Below, piece by piece: positions 16,393 through 26,203 of a stretch of DNA of 64,000 nucleotides. The number at the start of each line of letters is the position of its first letter. Position 1 is the first letter of the stretch. This DNA comes from Colwellia sp. PAMC 20917 (GTDB lineage Bacteria; Pseudomonadota; Gammaproteobacteria; Enterobacterales; Alteromonadaceae), in the NCBI RefSeq assembly GCF_001767295.1, contig NZ_CP014944.1:3100001-3164000 (forward strand). Reading direction: 5' to 3'. Position numbers and translations under genes: made by a program. Below the pieces are notes generated by a model. The model saw nothing but the letters and a program-made list of their open reading frames with translations. It was not told where the DNA came from and did not search any database.

Positions 16393-19200
16393 TTACATTA
16401 CTTTAATCGGTACTGCTGGTGCAGTGTACTTAGTCGTCATCTCATGTGTAGGAGGAGCGAATCGTGTTAAATCGATACCTTCTACTGCTGACTTATACTC
16501 TTCGATTGTTGGGAAACGACCAAGCATCGTTGAAAGTACAACTAACGGTGTAGAGCCAAGTAACGATTCGCCTTTTTTCTCAGCAGTATCTGCTACAACA
16601 CGACCTTGGAATAAACGTGTTGATGTTGCAATAACCGTGTCACCAGGTTCAGCTTTTTCTTGGTTACCCATGCATAAGTTACAGCCTGGGCGTTCAAGGT
16701 ACATGATGTTTTCGTACTTAGTACGTGCAGCATTTTTAGGTACAGCATCGTCAAATTCGAAGCCTGAATATTTTTGTAAAATATCCCAATCGCCTTCAGC
16801 TTTAAGCTCATCAACAATATTGTAAGTTGGTGGTGCAACAACTAATGGAGCTTTAAATTCTATCTTGTTACCTTGTGCTTCCATATTACGGAACATTTGA
16901 GCGATAATTTGCATATCACCTTTGTGAACCATACAAGAACCAACAAAGCCTAGGTCAACTGATTTATCAGCGTAGTATGAAACAGGGCGAATAACATCAT
17001 GGGTGTAACGTTTAGAAGCATCGTCGTTGTTTACATCTGGATCCGCAATCATTGGCTGGTCGATAATATCTAAATCAATTACCACTTCCGCGTAGTATTT
17101 AGCATTTTCATCTGGTGCTAATGCTGGCGTAGTGCCTGATTTTATACCTTCGATACGTTGGTCAGCTAAGGCGATTAAACCGTTAAGTGTTTTCGCTTCG
17201 TTTTCCATACCCTTGTTGATCATTATCTGGATACGGCTCTTAGCAAGCTCAAGTGATTGAATTAATGTTTCATCTTCAGAAATACAGATTGAGGCTTTTG
17301 CCTTCATTTCTGCAGACCAATCAGTAAAGGTAAATGCTTGGTCAGCTAATAATGTACCGATATGCACTTCAATGATACGACCTTGGAAGACATTCTCGCC
17401 ATCAAATTGCTTAAGCATTTGCGCTTGAGTAGAATGAACTACATCACGGAAATCCATGTGGCCTTGCATCTTGCCTTTAAAAGTAACTTTTACAGACTCA
17501 GGGATTGGCATAGCCGATTCACCTGTGGCAAGCGCGATTGCTACTGTACCCGAGTCAGCACCAAAGGCTACACCTTTAGACATACGAGTATGTGAGTCAC
17601 CACCAATGATGATTGCGCGATCGTCTACGGTAATATCATTTAATACTTTATGAATAACATCAGTCATTGCATGGTAAACGCCTTTCGGGTCACGTGCAGT
17701 AATAAGACCGAACTTGTTCATGAATGCCATTAATTTAGGAATGTTAGCTTTAGCTTTGCTATCCCAAACTGACGCTGTATGACAACCTGATTGGTATGCA
17801 CCGTCTACTAGTGGAGAAATAGTAGATGCTGCCATCGCTTCAAGCTCTTGACATGTCATAGGACCTGTTGTGTCTTGAGAGCCAACAATGTTAACTTTAA
17901 CGCGAACATCTGAGCCTGCATGTAATGGTGTGTTCGATGTTACACCAACTGCGTTGTTATTAAAGATTTTTTCAACGGCGGTTAAACCTTGACCTTCATG
18001 AGAAATTTCTTTTGAAGTGGCATATACAGGTGGTGTTGCTACACCAAGTGTTTTAGCAGCGAACGTTTGTAATTTCTTACCAAATGTTACCGCGTAAGAA
18101 CCACCTGCTTTCATGAATTCTACTTTCTGTGGTGTGAAGGCTGAAGATATATCCGCAAGCTCTTTGTCACCGTTGTACAATTTCTTCGCTTTAGTATCGA
18201 TAGTTAATACGGTACCAGTCGCTACAGAATAAGCTTCCTCTAAAACTGCATCACCATTTGCATCAACAACTGCTTTGCCACTTGCATCGACTTTCTTAAC
18301 CCAGTTTTTAAGGTCAAGACCAATGCCGCCAGTTACATCAACGGTTGTTAAGAATATTGGAGAAATACCATTAGTACCCGCAACTATAGGTGCAATGTTA
18401 ATAAAGGGTACGTATGGACTTGCTTGTTTACCTGCCAATAGTGCAACGTTGTTAACACCCGACATACGAGATGAACCAACACCCATAGTGCCTTTTTCAG
18501 CGATAAGCATGACTTTCGCGTTAGGGTACTTAACTTGTAATGCTTTAATTTCTGCTTGAGCTTCTGGAGTGCCCATGCATTGGCCATGTAATTCACGGTC
18601 AGCACGTGAATGTGCTTGATGACCTGGAGATAATAAATCAGTTGAGATATCACCTTCTCCGGCAATATAAGTGACTACTTCAACTTTTGCTTCAACTTCA
18701 GGTAACTTAGTGAAGAATTCAGCTTGGGCGTAGCTTTCTAAAATATCTTTCGCCAGTGCGTTGCCTGCTTTAAATGCAGCTTCAAGACGTACTGTATCAG
18801 CGTCATATAAAAATACTTGAGTTTTTAAAACTTCTGCCGCTGGTTTTGCTACTGCTGCGTCATCAGATAATGCTAAATCAAGAAGTACCTCAATTGAAGG
18901 GCCACCTTTCATATGAGATAACAATTCAAAAGCAAATGTAGGGGTAATTTCTGCGACGACTGACTGAGCTAGAATAATTTCTTTTAAAAATTCAGCTTTT
19001 ACACCTGCAGCACTGGTTGTGCCTGGTAAAGTGTTATAAATGAAAAAGTTAAGTGAATCTTCGCGATGCTCATTTGCAGAATCTTTAATTTGAGCAATGA
19101 TTTCTGATAATAGATCAGCAGAATCAATGGGTAGAGGAGCTAATCTTAGCTCATTCTTACGATTTTCAATTTCTTTAATGTACTCTAAATATAGACTCAT
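16393..19200 (-). CDS. acnB: Aconitate hydratase B (AcnB), long Bacteroidetes-like form
   Basis: A TCA-cycle enzyme that interconverts citrate and isocitrate through a 4Fe-4S cluster; AcnB proteins often also hydrate 2-methylaconitate. It has 935 residues, against about 865 in E. coli. Hallmarks are GTMGVGSSRMSGVNN, VGSQDTTGPMT, IIGGDSHTRMSKGVAFGADSGT and the cluster cysteines in VGSCMVHKGD and ERPGCNLCMGNQ. The N-terminus (ENRKNELRLAPLPIDSADLL) and an insert near residues 300-375 differ from the E. coli type and, from memory, closely resemble flavobacterial AcnB. It lies downstream of lpdA, as in E. coli, but in opposite orientation. The enzymatic identity is very secure; the origin is inference. 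Confidence 0.93.
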   Translation of the reverse strand: MSLYLEYIKEIENRKNELRLAPLPIDSADLLSEIIAQIKDSANEHREDSLNFFIYNTLPGTTSAAGVKAEFLKEIILAQSVVAEITPTFAFELLSHMKGGPSIEVLLDLALSDDAAVAKPAAEVLKTQVFLYDADTVRLEAAFKAGNALAKDILESYAQAEFFTKLPEVEAKVEVVTYIAGEGDISTDLLSPGHQAHSRADRELHGQCMGTPEAQAEIKALQVKYPNAKVMLIAEKGTMGVGSSRMSGVNNVALLAGKQASPYVPFINIAPIVAGTNGISPIFLTTVDVTGGIGLDLKNWVKKVDASGKAVVDANGDAVLEEAYSVATGTVLTIDTKAKKLYNGDKELADISSAFTPQKVEFMKAGGSYAVTFGKKLQTFAAKTLGVATPPVYATSKEISHEGQGLTAVEKIFNNNAVGVTSNTPLHAGSDVRVKVNIVGSQDTTGPMTCQELEAMAASTISPLVDGAYQSGCHTASVWDSKAKANIPKLMAFMNKFGLITARDPKGVYHAMTDVIHKVLNDITVDDRAIIIGGDSHTRMSKGVAFGADSGTVAIALATGESAMPIPESVKVTFKGKMQGHMDFRDVVHSTQAQMLKQFDGENVFQGRIIEVHIGTLLADQAFTFTDWSAEMKAKASICISEDETLIQSLELAKSRIQIMINKGMENEAKTLNGLIALADQRIEGIKSGTTPALAPDENAKYYAEVVIDLDIIDQPMIADPDVNNDDASKRYTHDVIRPVSYYADKSVDLGFVGSCMVHKGDMQIIAQMFRNMEAQGNKIEFKAPLVVAPPTYNIVDELKAEGDWDILQKYSGFEFDDAVPKNAARTKYENIMYLERPGCNLCMGNQEKAEPGDTVIATSTRLFQGRVVADTAEKKGESLLGSTPLVVLSTMLGRFPTIEEYKSAVEGIDLTRFAPPTHEMTTKYTAPAVPIKVM

Positions 19201-19807
19201 TTAAAACTCTCTCTAGTTCTAATGGGCTAATAACATTATCATCATTAGCAAGGAAAAATTTTGCTTATAGTTTACCTGATTTTTGAGCTACTACGAATCA
19301 TTTGATTAAATAAGTACTATTCATCGCAGTGATAACTAATATAGGTTTTAGTCGTAAAGGTTATGTAGGTAGGGTGTCAGAGGATAATAGTAAGAAATAA
19401 TCCCGTAAATTTTATGATACTAGTAGAAAGGTCTAATTTTTTATATCTCGATAATCGCCTATATTGAAGCAAAAAGATCAATAAATTATTCCTATTAGCA
19501 TAAGATGCTAACGCCTGATACTTAGCGGTATTTGAATTTCCATAAGATTGAAAGTTATACCCGTAAAGCGAATACTGTAATGTTACAAGGAGAAGCTTAA
19601 GGTGTTAATCAGCCAAAGTTAATTTTTCCCTTAAAGCGCACAGGGGTTATTTATATGTTTTACGCTTTGAGGTGTTAATCAGCCGAAGTTAATTTTTCCC
19701 TTAAAGTACACAATTTTTCCCTTAAAGCGCACAGGGGGTATTTATATATTGTGCGCTTTACAGCAATAACAGATTTAACTAAGGATAATGACTACTGAGT
19801 TGGGCTG
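19201..19807. other. Intergenic region upstream of acnB
   Basis: A 607-bp gap. The left part (19201-19560) would hold the acnB promoter (leftward) and has no open frame or clear operator; no PdhR box was found. The right part (19600-19760) is a cluster of direct and inverted repeats, described separately. Confidence 0.6.
19600..19760. repeat. Intergenic direct-repeat cluster with hairpins
   Basis: A block starting GGTGTTAATCAGCC occurs at 19601 and again at 19671 (70-bp offset, few mismatches over about 42 bp). Its second half, AATTTTTCCCTTAAAG, occurs a third time at 19713, fused to a second copy of the GCGCACAGGGG-TATTTATAT part first seen at 19636-19656. Each complete end can fold: AAAGCG pairs with CGCTTT at 19662-19668, and TAAAGCGCAC (19723-19732) pairs perfectly with GTGCGCTTTA (19751-19760). 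No T tract follows. I do not recognise the family. Confidence 0.75.
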
Positions 19808-20371
19808 TTAATTAAGCTTACTGTCCTGCCAAAACTTAGTGCCTTTTATTGTTGCCTGCAGGGCTAAGCCACTTTCAGTAAAAGTGTAGACAGTTACATC
19901 ACCGTAATACATTTCTCCTTCAACTGAACCGCCTTTATTACCCGCTTTTGCTGCGGCATCAACATTACCACCAAAGCTCCAACCTTGATTAACAAAATCA
20001 TTCATTGCTTGTGCCGTATGAAATACCATAACAATACGGTAATCTTTAACACCAAGACCAAGGCCTATACCACCTTCAGCCATATTCATATAAGTATATT
20101 TAGCTGAATTATTACTTTTAACCACACCATAGCCTGTGCCAGCTGCCATAAATATTAAATTGATATTAGCATTCGAAAAGACAGCATAACCAGCCGCTGA
20201 ATTAATTTGGCTACGGGTATCTGGTTTATTAGCAAAAAGTTGGTTAAGCACCGTATCTTTCATGGTGAGAATTTCTTGTTGTTGTTCTGCTTTACTACCA
20301 TCTCCCATTGAAGCACAAGCAACCAAGGTTAAGCTAAGCACTAAAGATAACAATTTTTTAATTGAGAACAT
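19808..20371 (-). CDS. SYLF/YSC84-domain lipoprotein
   Basis: A 187-residue protein with a lipoprotein signal (LVACAS, Cys19). The mature part matches the SYLF/YSC84 lipid-binding domain: AAGYAVFSNANINLIFMAAGTGYGVV, GGIGLGLGVKDYRIVMVF, the NQGWSFGG turn and the terminal YTFTESGLALQATIKGTKFWQD. Family members bind phosphoinositides in eukaryotes; the bacterial role is unknown, probably at the envelope. It is separated by 110 bp from the MipA-like gene, reads in the same direction and has its own upstream region. Confidence 0.88.
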   Translation of the reverse strand: MFSIKKLLSLVLSLTLVACASMGDGSKAEQQQEILTMKDTVLNQLFANKPDTRSQINSAAGYAVFSNANINLIFMAAGTGYGVVKSNNSAKYTYMNMAEGGIGLGLGVKDYRIVMVFHTAQAMNDFVNQGWSFGGNVDAAAKAGNKGGSVEGEMYYGDVTVYTFTESGLALQATIKGTKFWQDSKLN

Positions 20372-20481
20372 CGTTTTTTTCCTTTTATAATTAATTATCT
20401 ACAGTTTAGAGCAGTGTTAGCCTTTTTATAAGTCAATTTAATCAATAGTAGCTATTTGTTTTAGTGTCATTAGAAGGATTG

Positions 20482-21381
20482 TTACCAACTTGCTTTTTTA
20501 TCACTTTCGTATAAGCGCCAAACAAAGCCAATACCGAGGCTGTAAGTAATGTCTTTTTCATAAAGAGGGCTATCTTGGTTGGCTGCACCTTGATGAAATT
20601 GTGCTGAGCCAGTGATAAATGCGCGGATATTTTTTCGTATGGGTAATGACAGACCCATAGAAAGCTCTGCACCCAAATAGCCTCCTTTGGCATTATATTG
20701 TTGGCGATTGCTATTGGCGAATTTGCGATCAACCTGATAAAAGTAATCTTGTAATTTTTCAGTCGCAAAAGCTAAGCTAAAGGCGATATTTAAGCCTACT
20801 TCTTTAACAATTGCACCACGCTGTTGGTATGAAATGGTTGGCTCTATAACAAAACCACGATCGTCGATGCGATCAAAATCAGTAGAAAATACCGCTCTTG
20901 CTTGCAAGCGAGCTTTGAGTCTTGCATCTCCACCTTGTGAAAATTTGTAGTCTTTAACGCGATAAATTAATTGTGGCCCTATTTCAAATAAGAAGTCTAA
21001 TTCAGGCATACCAGCCCGAGATGTATTGTCATCACTGTCGGCAGAGAATGCACCGCCAAAGGAAAGGTCTAATTCAAAATCACTTGTTTCAACCACAACT
21101 GCACGCATGCCATCACCACCACCAACCCGAAACACATCGCCCCGATAAACGACATAGGGCGCGGCTAAAGCAATAAAATTTCGCTCGCCTGATGCCGGGT
21201 AATTAGCGACTTCTATAGCGCCACCACCAAGTCCAAATTCCCATAAAGGCTGACTTTTGTCGATGTTTTCAAAGCCAGTTAGCCCGCGAACAGGGGATTC
21301 GTCTTTGTCGTTAGCTATAACAGGCGATACGAAGAGAGCAGTAGTGAAAATAGCTAAAAAATACAGTTTTATGCAATACAT
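20482..21381 (-). CDS. MipA/OmpV family outer-membrane protein
   Basis: A 299-residue predicted beta-barrel with a signal peptide ending in VIANDKDES. Family signs are WEFGLGGGAIEVANYPAS, the repeated amphipathic strands with GPQLIYRVKD and LSMGLSLPIRKN, and the C-terminal strand YSLGIGFVWRLYES. MipA in E. coli is a scaffold for murein enzymes and OmpV is an outer-membrane protein of vibrios; the exact role here is not readable. It is transcribed away from the RND efflux operon, which starts 316 bp to the right. Confidence 0.85.
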   Translation of the reverse strand: MYCIKLYFLAIFTTALFVSPVIANDKDESPVRGLTGFENIDKSQPLWEFGLGGGAIEVANYPASGERNFIALAAPYVVYRGDVFRVGGGDGMRAVVVETSDFELDLSFGGAFSADSDDNTSRAGMPELDFLFEIGPQLIYRVKDYKFSQGGDARLKARLQARAVFSTDFDRIDDRGFVIEPTISYQQRGAIVKEVGLNIAFSLAFATEKLQDYFYQVDRKFANSNRQQYNAKGGYLGAELSMGLSLPIRKNIRAFITGSAQFHQGAANQDSPLYEKDITYSLGIGFVWRLYESDKKASW

Positions 21382-21697
21382 TCAACAACCTTGTTAGAAA
21401 AAAAATTTTTATATATTAATCGTAAACCATAGTGCGCGGTGATTAAAACTCTTTTATTCATTTTAATGATAGGTGCCTAATGTCGAGACTGAAAAATAAA
21501 TGTGCGTTTGATAGATAACGTTTTAGTGACGACTTCATAAATAATTCAAAATATTTTTTATAGGTAAAATTCTTATACTTGCTAGTAATCATAACTCGTT
21601 ACAATTGAATGTTTAATAACCGTCAAAAGCTATTTGTATCTTACTTGCCGAACCGGATAAAATAACCATAATTATAATTATAAAACAACGGACCGTT
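21382..21697. other. Divergent promoter region between the MipA-like gene and the RND operon
   Basis: A 316-bp AT-rich gap with promoters in both directions. A short odd palindrome AACGG-A-CCGTT overlaps the likely RBS just before 21698. No regulator gene is adjacent and no known operator was recognised. Confidence 0.5.
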
Positions 21698-22828
21698 ATG
21701 CACCTCAATTCACTAGCAACTTCATTATTATTATCACTATTCTTAGTCACAGTGTTAAGCGCTTGTAATGAAGAAAAAGTAGCAGACAAAGAAAAGAAAG
21801 TTTACCAGGTGCCCGTAGAAACAACTCTCGTTGACAATAGAACGATCACTAACACTTATCGAACAACCGCTGTGCTTGAGGCAAAAGCTGAAAGCAAAGT
21901 CACCAATAAAGTCACAGGCATGATTAACACGATATTAGTTGAAGAAGGGATGTCGGTTACCAAAGGACAAACCTTAGCTGAAATTGATTCTGAAAATTAT
22001 TTATTAGAACTTGAACGTACCACCATAGATGTCGACTCTGCGGTTGCAGAATTTAACCGCAGTAGACCAATAGATGGTGAACAACTGATATCGGTTAAAG
22101 ATTTAGAAAAGCTTGAGTTTTTAGTGAAAACAAGAAAAAACCAACAAAAAGTGGCGGCGATACAAGTACGTGATTCAAAAGTAAGAGCGCCAATATCAGG
22201 TGTTATTGCTTCAAGAATGGTGAAAGAAGGCAATATGACCGCTAATGTTGGTGGTGAAATGTTTACCATTGTTGCCCTCGATACTTTACAAGGGGTTGTT
22301 TATTTGCCCGAATCTGAAATGAATAATGTTCATGTTGGTCAACAAGCGTATTTAAACTTTCCGGCAAACGCAAAAGAACTTCCTGCAACGGTTGACTTAA
22401 TCTCACCAATCATTGATACCGAGTCGGGGACTTTTAAAGTGACCTTAAAAGTTAATAATGATAACCATGTCTTAAACCCCGGGATGTTTGCTAAAGTGTC
22501 ACTGACCCTTGATGTTCATGATAATGCGCAAATTGTGCCACAAAAAGCCTTGCTGGTTACCGACACTGAAACCAGCTTATTCGTTATTCAAGATAATAAA
22601 GCTAAGAAAGTTACAGTGGTTACCGGTTTTGAACAAGATGGTTTTGTTGAAATATTAACGCCACTAAATGCCCTTGAACCGGTAGTGATTGTCGGTCAGC
22701 AAGGTTTGAAAATTGATAGTGCTGTAAAAATAATAGGTAAAGAAGAAACCCCAAAGAAGAACGTTGAACTAACTACTGATAATAATGCCGTTAAGGAAAA
22801 TGCTGATAATCAAGCAACACAAGACTAA
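21698..22828 (+). CDS. RND efflux periplasmic adaptor (membrane fusion) lipoprotein
   Basis: A 376-residue HlyD/AcrA-type adaptor with a lipoprotein signal (VLSACN). The order is a barrel-sandwich half (KAESKVTNKVTGMINTILVEEGMSVTKGQTLAEID), a short helical hairpin, the second half (SKVRAPISGVIASRMVKEGNMTANVGGEMF), a beta-barrel and a membrane-proximal domain (VPQKALLVTD). A low-complexity Lys/Asn/Asp tail ends the protein. It would link the two following RND permeases to an outer-membrane channel, which is not encoded here. The short hairpin suggests the class without long TolC-like coiled coils. Confidence 0.9.
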   Translation: MHLNSLATSLLLSLFLVTVLSACNEEKVADKEKKVYQVPVETTLVDNRTITNTYRTTAVLEAKAESKVTNKVTGMINTILVEEGMSVTKGQTLAEIDSENYLLELERTTIDVDSAVAEFNRSRPIDGEQLISVKDLEKLEFLVKTRKNQQKVAAIQVRDSKVRAPISGVIASRMVKEGNMTANVGGEMFTIVALDTLQGVVYLPESEMNNVHVGQQAYLNFPANAKELPATVDLISPIIDTESGTFKVTLKVNNDNHVLNPGMFAKVSLTLDVHDNAQIVPQKALLVTDTETSLFVIQDNKAKKVTVVTGFEQDGFVEILTPLNALEPVVIVGQQGLKIDSAVKIIGKEETPKKNVELTTDNNAVKENADNQATQD

Positions 22829-22881
22829 TAAGTTGTGAACTGGCTTTTACCTAATCATTAAATCTAAAGGAATTATTATTC

Positions 22882-25800
22882 ATGAGTATTGTTAGTACTG
22901 TGGTTAAACGCCCGGTAACAGTAGCGATGTTTACCCTCGCTGTGATGTTATTTGGCATGGTAGGGTTTTCTCGACTCTCTGTTGCCTTGTTGCCCGATCT
23001 TTCTTATCCAACGTTAACCGTAAGAACCGATAACGCCGGCGCCGCACCTGCTGAAATAGAACAATTGATCAGTAAACCCATTGAAGAATCAGTCGGTGTT
23101 GTTAAAGGGATACGCAAGGTTCATTCTATCTCAAAAGCTGGACAATCCGATGTTGTTATTGAGTTTGAATGGGGCGTGGCGATGAACTTTGCGACGCAGA
23201 ATGTCCGTGAAAAGCTTGATATCATTGCATTGCCAAAAGATGTTAATAAACCGATTATTTTACGTTTTAACCCCGCCCTAGACCCCATTATACGTTTAGG
23301 GCTGTCAACTGAAAATAAGCATCCTCGGGCATTAAAAAAGATACGTACTTTTGCCGAGCAAGAAATAAAACGACAGCTTGAAACTATTTCAGGTGTTGCC
23401 GCTGTGCAGCTTGGTGGTGGTTTACAGCAAGAAATACAGGTTGTTTTTGATCAAGAAAAGGCTGCGCGCCGAGGTATAACAGCACAAAGTATTGTTGCAC
23501 GTATCCAAAGTGAAAATATTAATATGTCGGCAGGTCGTGTTTACGATGGTCAGCAAGAGTATTTAGTTCGAACAGTGAACCAATTCGTCTCACTCGAGCA
23601 ACTTGGCAATATGATTGTTAAGCAAGCCGATGGCAAAACTATTTACCTTAAAGACATAGCACAAGTTATTGATGGCGAAAAAGAACGCACCGATATTACT
23701 CGAATCAATAATAATGAAGCGATAGAACTGGCCATTTATAAAGAAGGCGATGCTAATACGGTAACCGTAGCAAAAGCGGTAAATAAAAAATTAGCCGAGC
23801 TTGAAGAAACTTTACCCGAAGCACTGACTTTTACGGTTATTTATGACCAATCTGAATTTATTGTCAATGCGGTAGACGAAGTGAAAAGTGCGGCTATTAT
23901 TGGCGGATTACTTGCCATGTTGATTTTATATTTATTCTTGGGTAATTTTTTCAATACGATTATTATTTCACTAGCGATACCTATTTCAATTATCGCGACC
24001 TTTAATTTAATGTTTGCTAATGACATTAGTCTTAATATTATGTCGTTAGGGGGCATTGCCTTAGCGGTTGGCTTATTAGTTGATAATGCGATTGTCGTGC
24101 TAGAAAATATTGCGCGCTATCGCGAAAAAGGCGTCAGTATTATTGAAGCGGCAATAAAGGGTACCGATGAAGTCTCGGGCGCTGTTATTGCTTCTACACT
24201 GACCACTTTAGCGGTGTTTTTTCCTTTAGCTTTTGTGACCGGTTTTGCCGGGCAATTATTCAGTGACCAAGCGATGACGGTGACTTTTGCGTTACTCGCT
24301 TCTTTAATCGTGGCGCTAACCTTAATTCCTATGCTGGCATCACGTCAATTTAGCCAAAATAAAGAAATGCCTACAAATGACAATAATGATGACTCATTAG
24401 AAAAACAAACCGATAAAGTGCCGCTAACTAGAAGAAAGAAAGTCGTTAATATCGTCGTGCACATTTTGGCCTTTCCGCTTTTATTGGTTTTTAATTACTT
24501 ACCTTTATTATTAACCAAAACTTTGTTATTGATTACTAACTTAATTACTAAGCTCGTCAGCTTTATTTTTAAACCGGCACATAAAGCTTTTAGTTATTAT
24601 TTTGAAAAACTAGCGTCAGCCTACAGTCGGTTATTAAAAGTCGCCTTGCAAAATAGAGCTATTTTAGTGGCACTTAGTTTAGTGTTTGCGCTTGCGGTCA
24701 GCAGTTTATTACCAAAAATTGCGGTTGAACTTGTTCCTGAAGTGGCAAAGTCGGAATTTACTATCGAGTTAACCTTGCCACAAGGAACGCCGATAGATGT
24801 TACTGATCAACGGCTAAAAGACCTTGCTGCGACTATTGCCGAAGATAAACGTGTCAAGCACAGCTATTCGTTAGCAGGTAGCGGTAGCTTAATGATGAGC
24901 TCAGCCAGTAAAGGCGGTGAAAACTGGGGACAACTGTTAGTGGCACTTTACAGCAGTGATGATCTTGAATCAGTTAAAGCTGTGGTTCGCGCGAAAGTAG
25001 CTCAAATGGCTGATGTCACGGCTGAAATAGCGCAAACAGAAATGTTTACAACAGAGCGTCCTTTGCAAATTATTTTGTCAGGATACGATCTGGTGGCCTT
25101 GAAAAAATACAGCGACCAATTAATTCAAACTATGTCGATGGATAATCAGTTTATTGACCTAAACAATAGTTTACGCGCCGGTCAACCTGAGTTGAAAATC
25201 AGCTTTGATAATGAGCGCTTAGCAAGTTTAGGGTTAAAAGCGTCTGATATAGCCGATCAGTTAGTCACTAAAATTGCTGGCTCGGTGGCGAGTAAATACA
25301 ACTTACAAGACCGACAAGTTGATATTCTAGTGCGCGCCGATGAAAACGCGAGAAATTCAGCACAAGCTATTCGTCAATTAACGGTTAACTCGCAGCAGGC
25401 CAAATCATTACCACTAGCCGCCGTTGCCGATATTACCGAAAGTATTGGCCCTAATGAAATCAATCGTATTGACCAAAGTCGTGTTGCTATTATTTCCGCA
25501 TCATTGGCTTATGGCGACTTATCTGCAGCGGCCGCCAAAGCCGAAAACCTAGTGAAAGAACTCTATTTACCTTTTAATATTAAAGCACGAGTCGCAGGGC
25601 AAAATGAAGAAATGGAAAGCTCTTTTTCTTCCTTAATGATGGCGTTAGCGTTAGCGGTATTCCTTGTTTATTTAGTGATGGCTTCACAATTTGAGTCGTT
25701 ATTAAATCCATTTATTATTTTATTCTCTATTCCATTAGCCGTGTTAGGTTCTGTATTAGGCTTATATGTTACTGGGACTAATATCAGCGTTATCGTACTC

Positions 25801-26202
25801 ATAGGTATTATTATGCTCACGGGTATTGTGGTGAATAATGCCATTGTTTTAGTCGATAGAATTAATCAGTTACGTCATCAAGGTGTTGATAAACTTGCTG
25901 CTATTATGGAAGCGAGTCGTTCACGTTTTCGCCCGATTATTATGACCTCGTTAACCACTGTTTTAGGTTTAGCGCCATTGGCATTTAGCAGTGGCGAAGG
26001 CTCTGAATTAAGAGCACCTCTTGCCATTACGGTAATGAGCGGTTTACTGGTTGCAACAATGCTAACGTTACTTTTAATTCCTGTTTTGTATAGCTTGTTT
26101 GATCGAAAAACCTATATTGTCGAAAGCGATGAACTTGACAGTGATGGTTTTGAAAGCCAGCAAGCTAATAGCGCCTCGTCTAATAATGTAGCCGAGGTGT
26201 AA
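22882..26202 (+). CDS. RND efflux permease, first subunit, with extended central cytoplasmic loop
   Basis: A proton-driven exporter subunit of the AcrB/MdtB (HAE1) family, 1106 residues. It has the usual two halves of six membrane segments with large periplasmic loops (start VKRPVTVAMFTLAVML; TM4 NIMSLGGIALAVGLLVDNAIVVLENI carries the proton-relay Asp). Between TM6 and TM7 (residues about 490-590) lies an unusual insertion: a charged Asn/Asp/Lys stretch, then two strongly hydrophobic segments (VVHILAFPLLLVFNYLPLLL and TLLLITNLITKLVSFIF). It starts 53 bp after the adaptor with RBS AAGGAA. Substrate unknown. Confidence 0.9.
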   Translation: MSIVSTVVKRPVTVAMFTLAVMLFGMVGFSRLSVALLPDLSYPTLTVRTDNAGAAPAEIEQLISKPIEESVGVVKGIRKVHSISKAGQSDVVIEFEWGVAMNFATQNVREKLDIIALPKDVNKPIILRFNPALDPIIRLGLSTENKHPRALKKIRTFAEQEIKRQLETISGVAAVQLGGGLQQEIQVVFDQEKAARRGITAQSIVARIQSENINMSAGRVYDGQQEYLVRTVNQFVSLEQLGNMIVKQADGKTIYLKDIAQVIDGEKERTDITRINNNEAIELAIYKEGDANTVTVAKAVNKKLAELEETLPEALTFTVIYDQSEFIVNAVDEVKSAAIIGGLLAMLILYLFLGNFFNTIIISLAIPISIIATFNLMFANDISLNIMSLGGIALAVGLLVDNAIVVLENIARYREKGVSIIEAAIKGTDEVSGAVIASTLTTLAVFFPLAFVTGFAGQLFSDQAMTVTFALLASLIVALTLIPMLASRQFSQNKEMPTNDNNDDSLEKQTDKVPLTRRKKVVNIVVHILAFPLLLVFNYLPLLLTKTLLLITNLITKLVSFIFKPAHKAFSYYFEKLASAYSRLLKVALQNRAILVALSLVFALAVSSLLPKIAVELVPEVAKSEFTIELTLPQGTPIDVTDQRLKDLAATIAEDKRVKHSYSLAGSGSLMMSSASKGGENWGQLLVALYSSDDLESVKAVVRAKVAQMADVTAEIAQTEMFTTERPLQIILSGYDLVALKKYSDQLIQTMSMDNQFIDLNNSLRAGQPELKISFDNERLASLGLKASDIADQLVTKIAGSVASKYNLQDRQVDILVRADENARNSAQAIRQLTVNSQQAKSLPLAAVADITESIGPNEINRIDQSRVAIISASLAYGDLSAAAAKAENLVKELYLPFNIKARVAGQNEEMESSFSSLMMALALAVFLVYLVMASQFESLLNPFIILFSIPLAVLGSVLGLYVTGTNISVIVLIGIIMLTGIVVNNAIVLVDRINQLRHQGVDKLAAIMEASRSRFRPIIMTSLTTVLGLAPLAFSSGEGSELRAPLAITVMSGLLVATMLTLLLIPVLYSLFDRKTYIVESDELDSDGFESQQANSASSNNVAEV

Positions 26203-26203
26203 G

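Noticed and set aside
19723-19760. The 10-bp hairpin as terminator of the SYLF gene
   Set aside because: On the minus strand it is followed by AGGGAAAAATT and on the plus strand by CAGCAATAAC, with no T tract.
19600-19760. The repeat cluster as a CRISPR array
   Set aside because: Units are uneven, the spacing is 70 then 22 bp, the third copy is partial, and no cas genes are present.
20442-20768. 108-codon frame overlapping the MipA-like gene
   Set aside because: It is on the same strand in another frame, with no family resemblance; the 299-residue frame has a signal peptide and barrel pattern.
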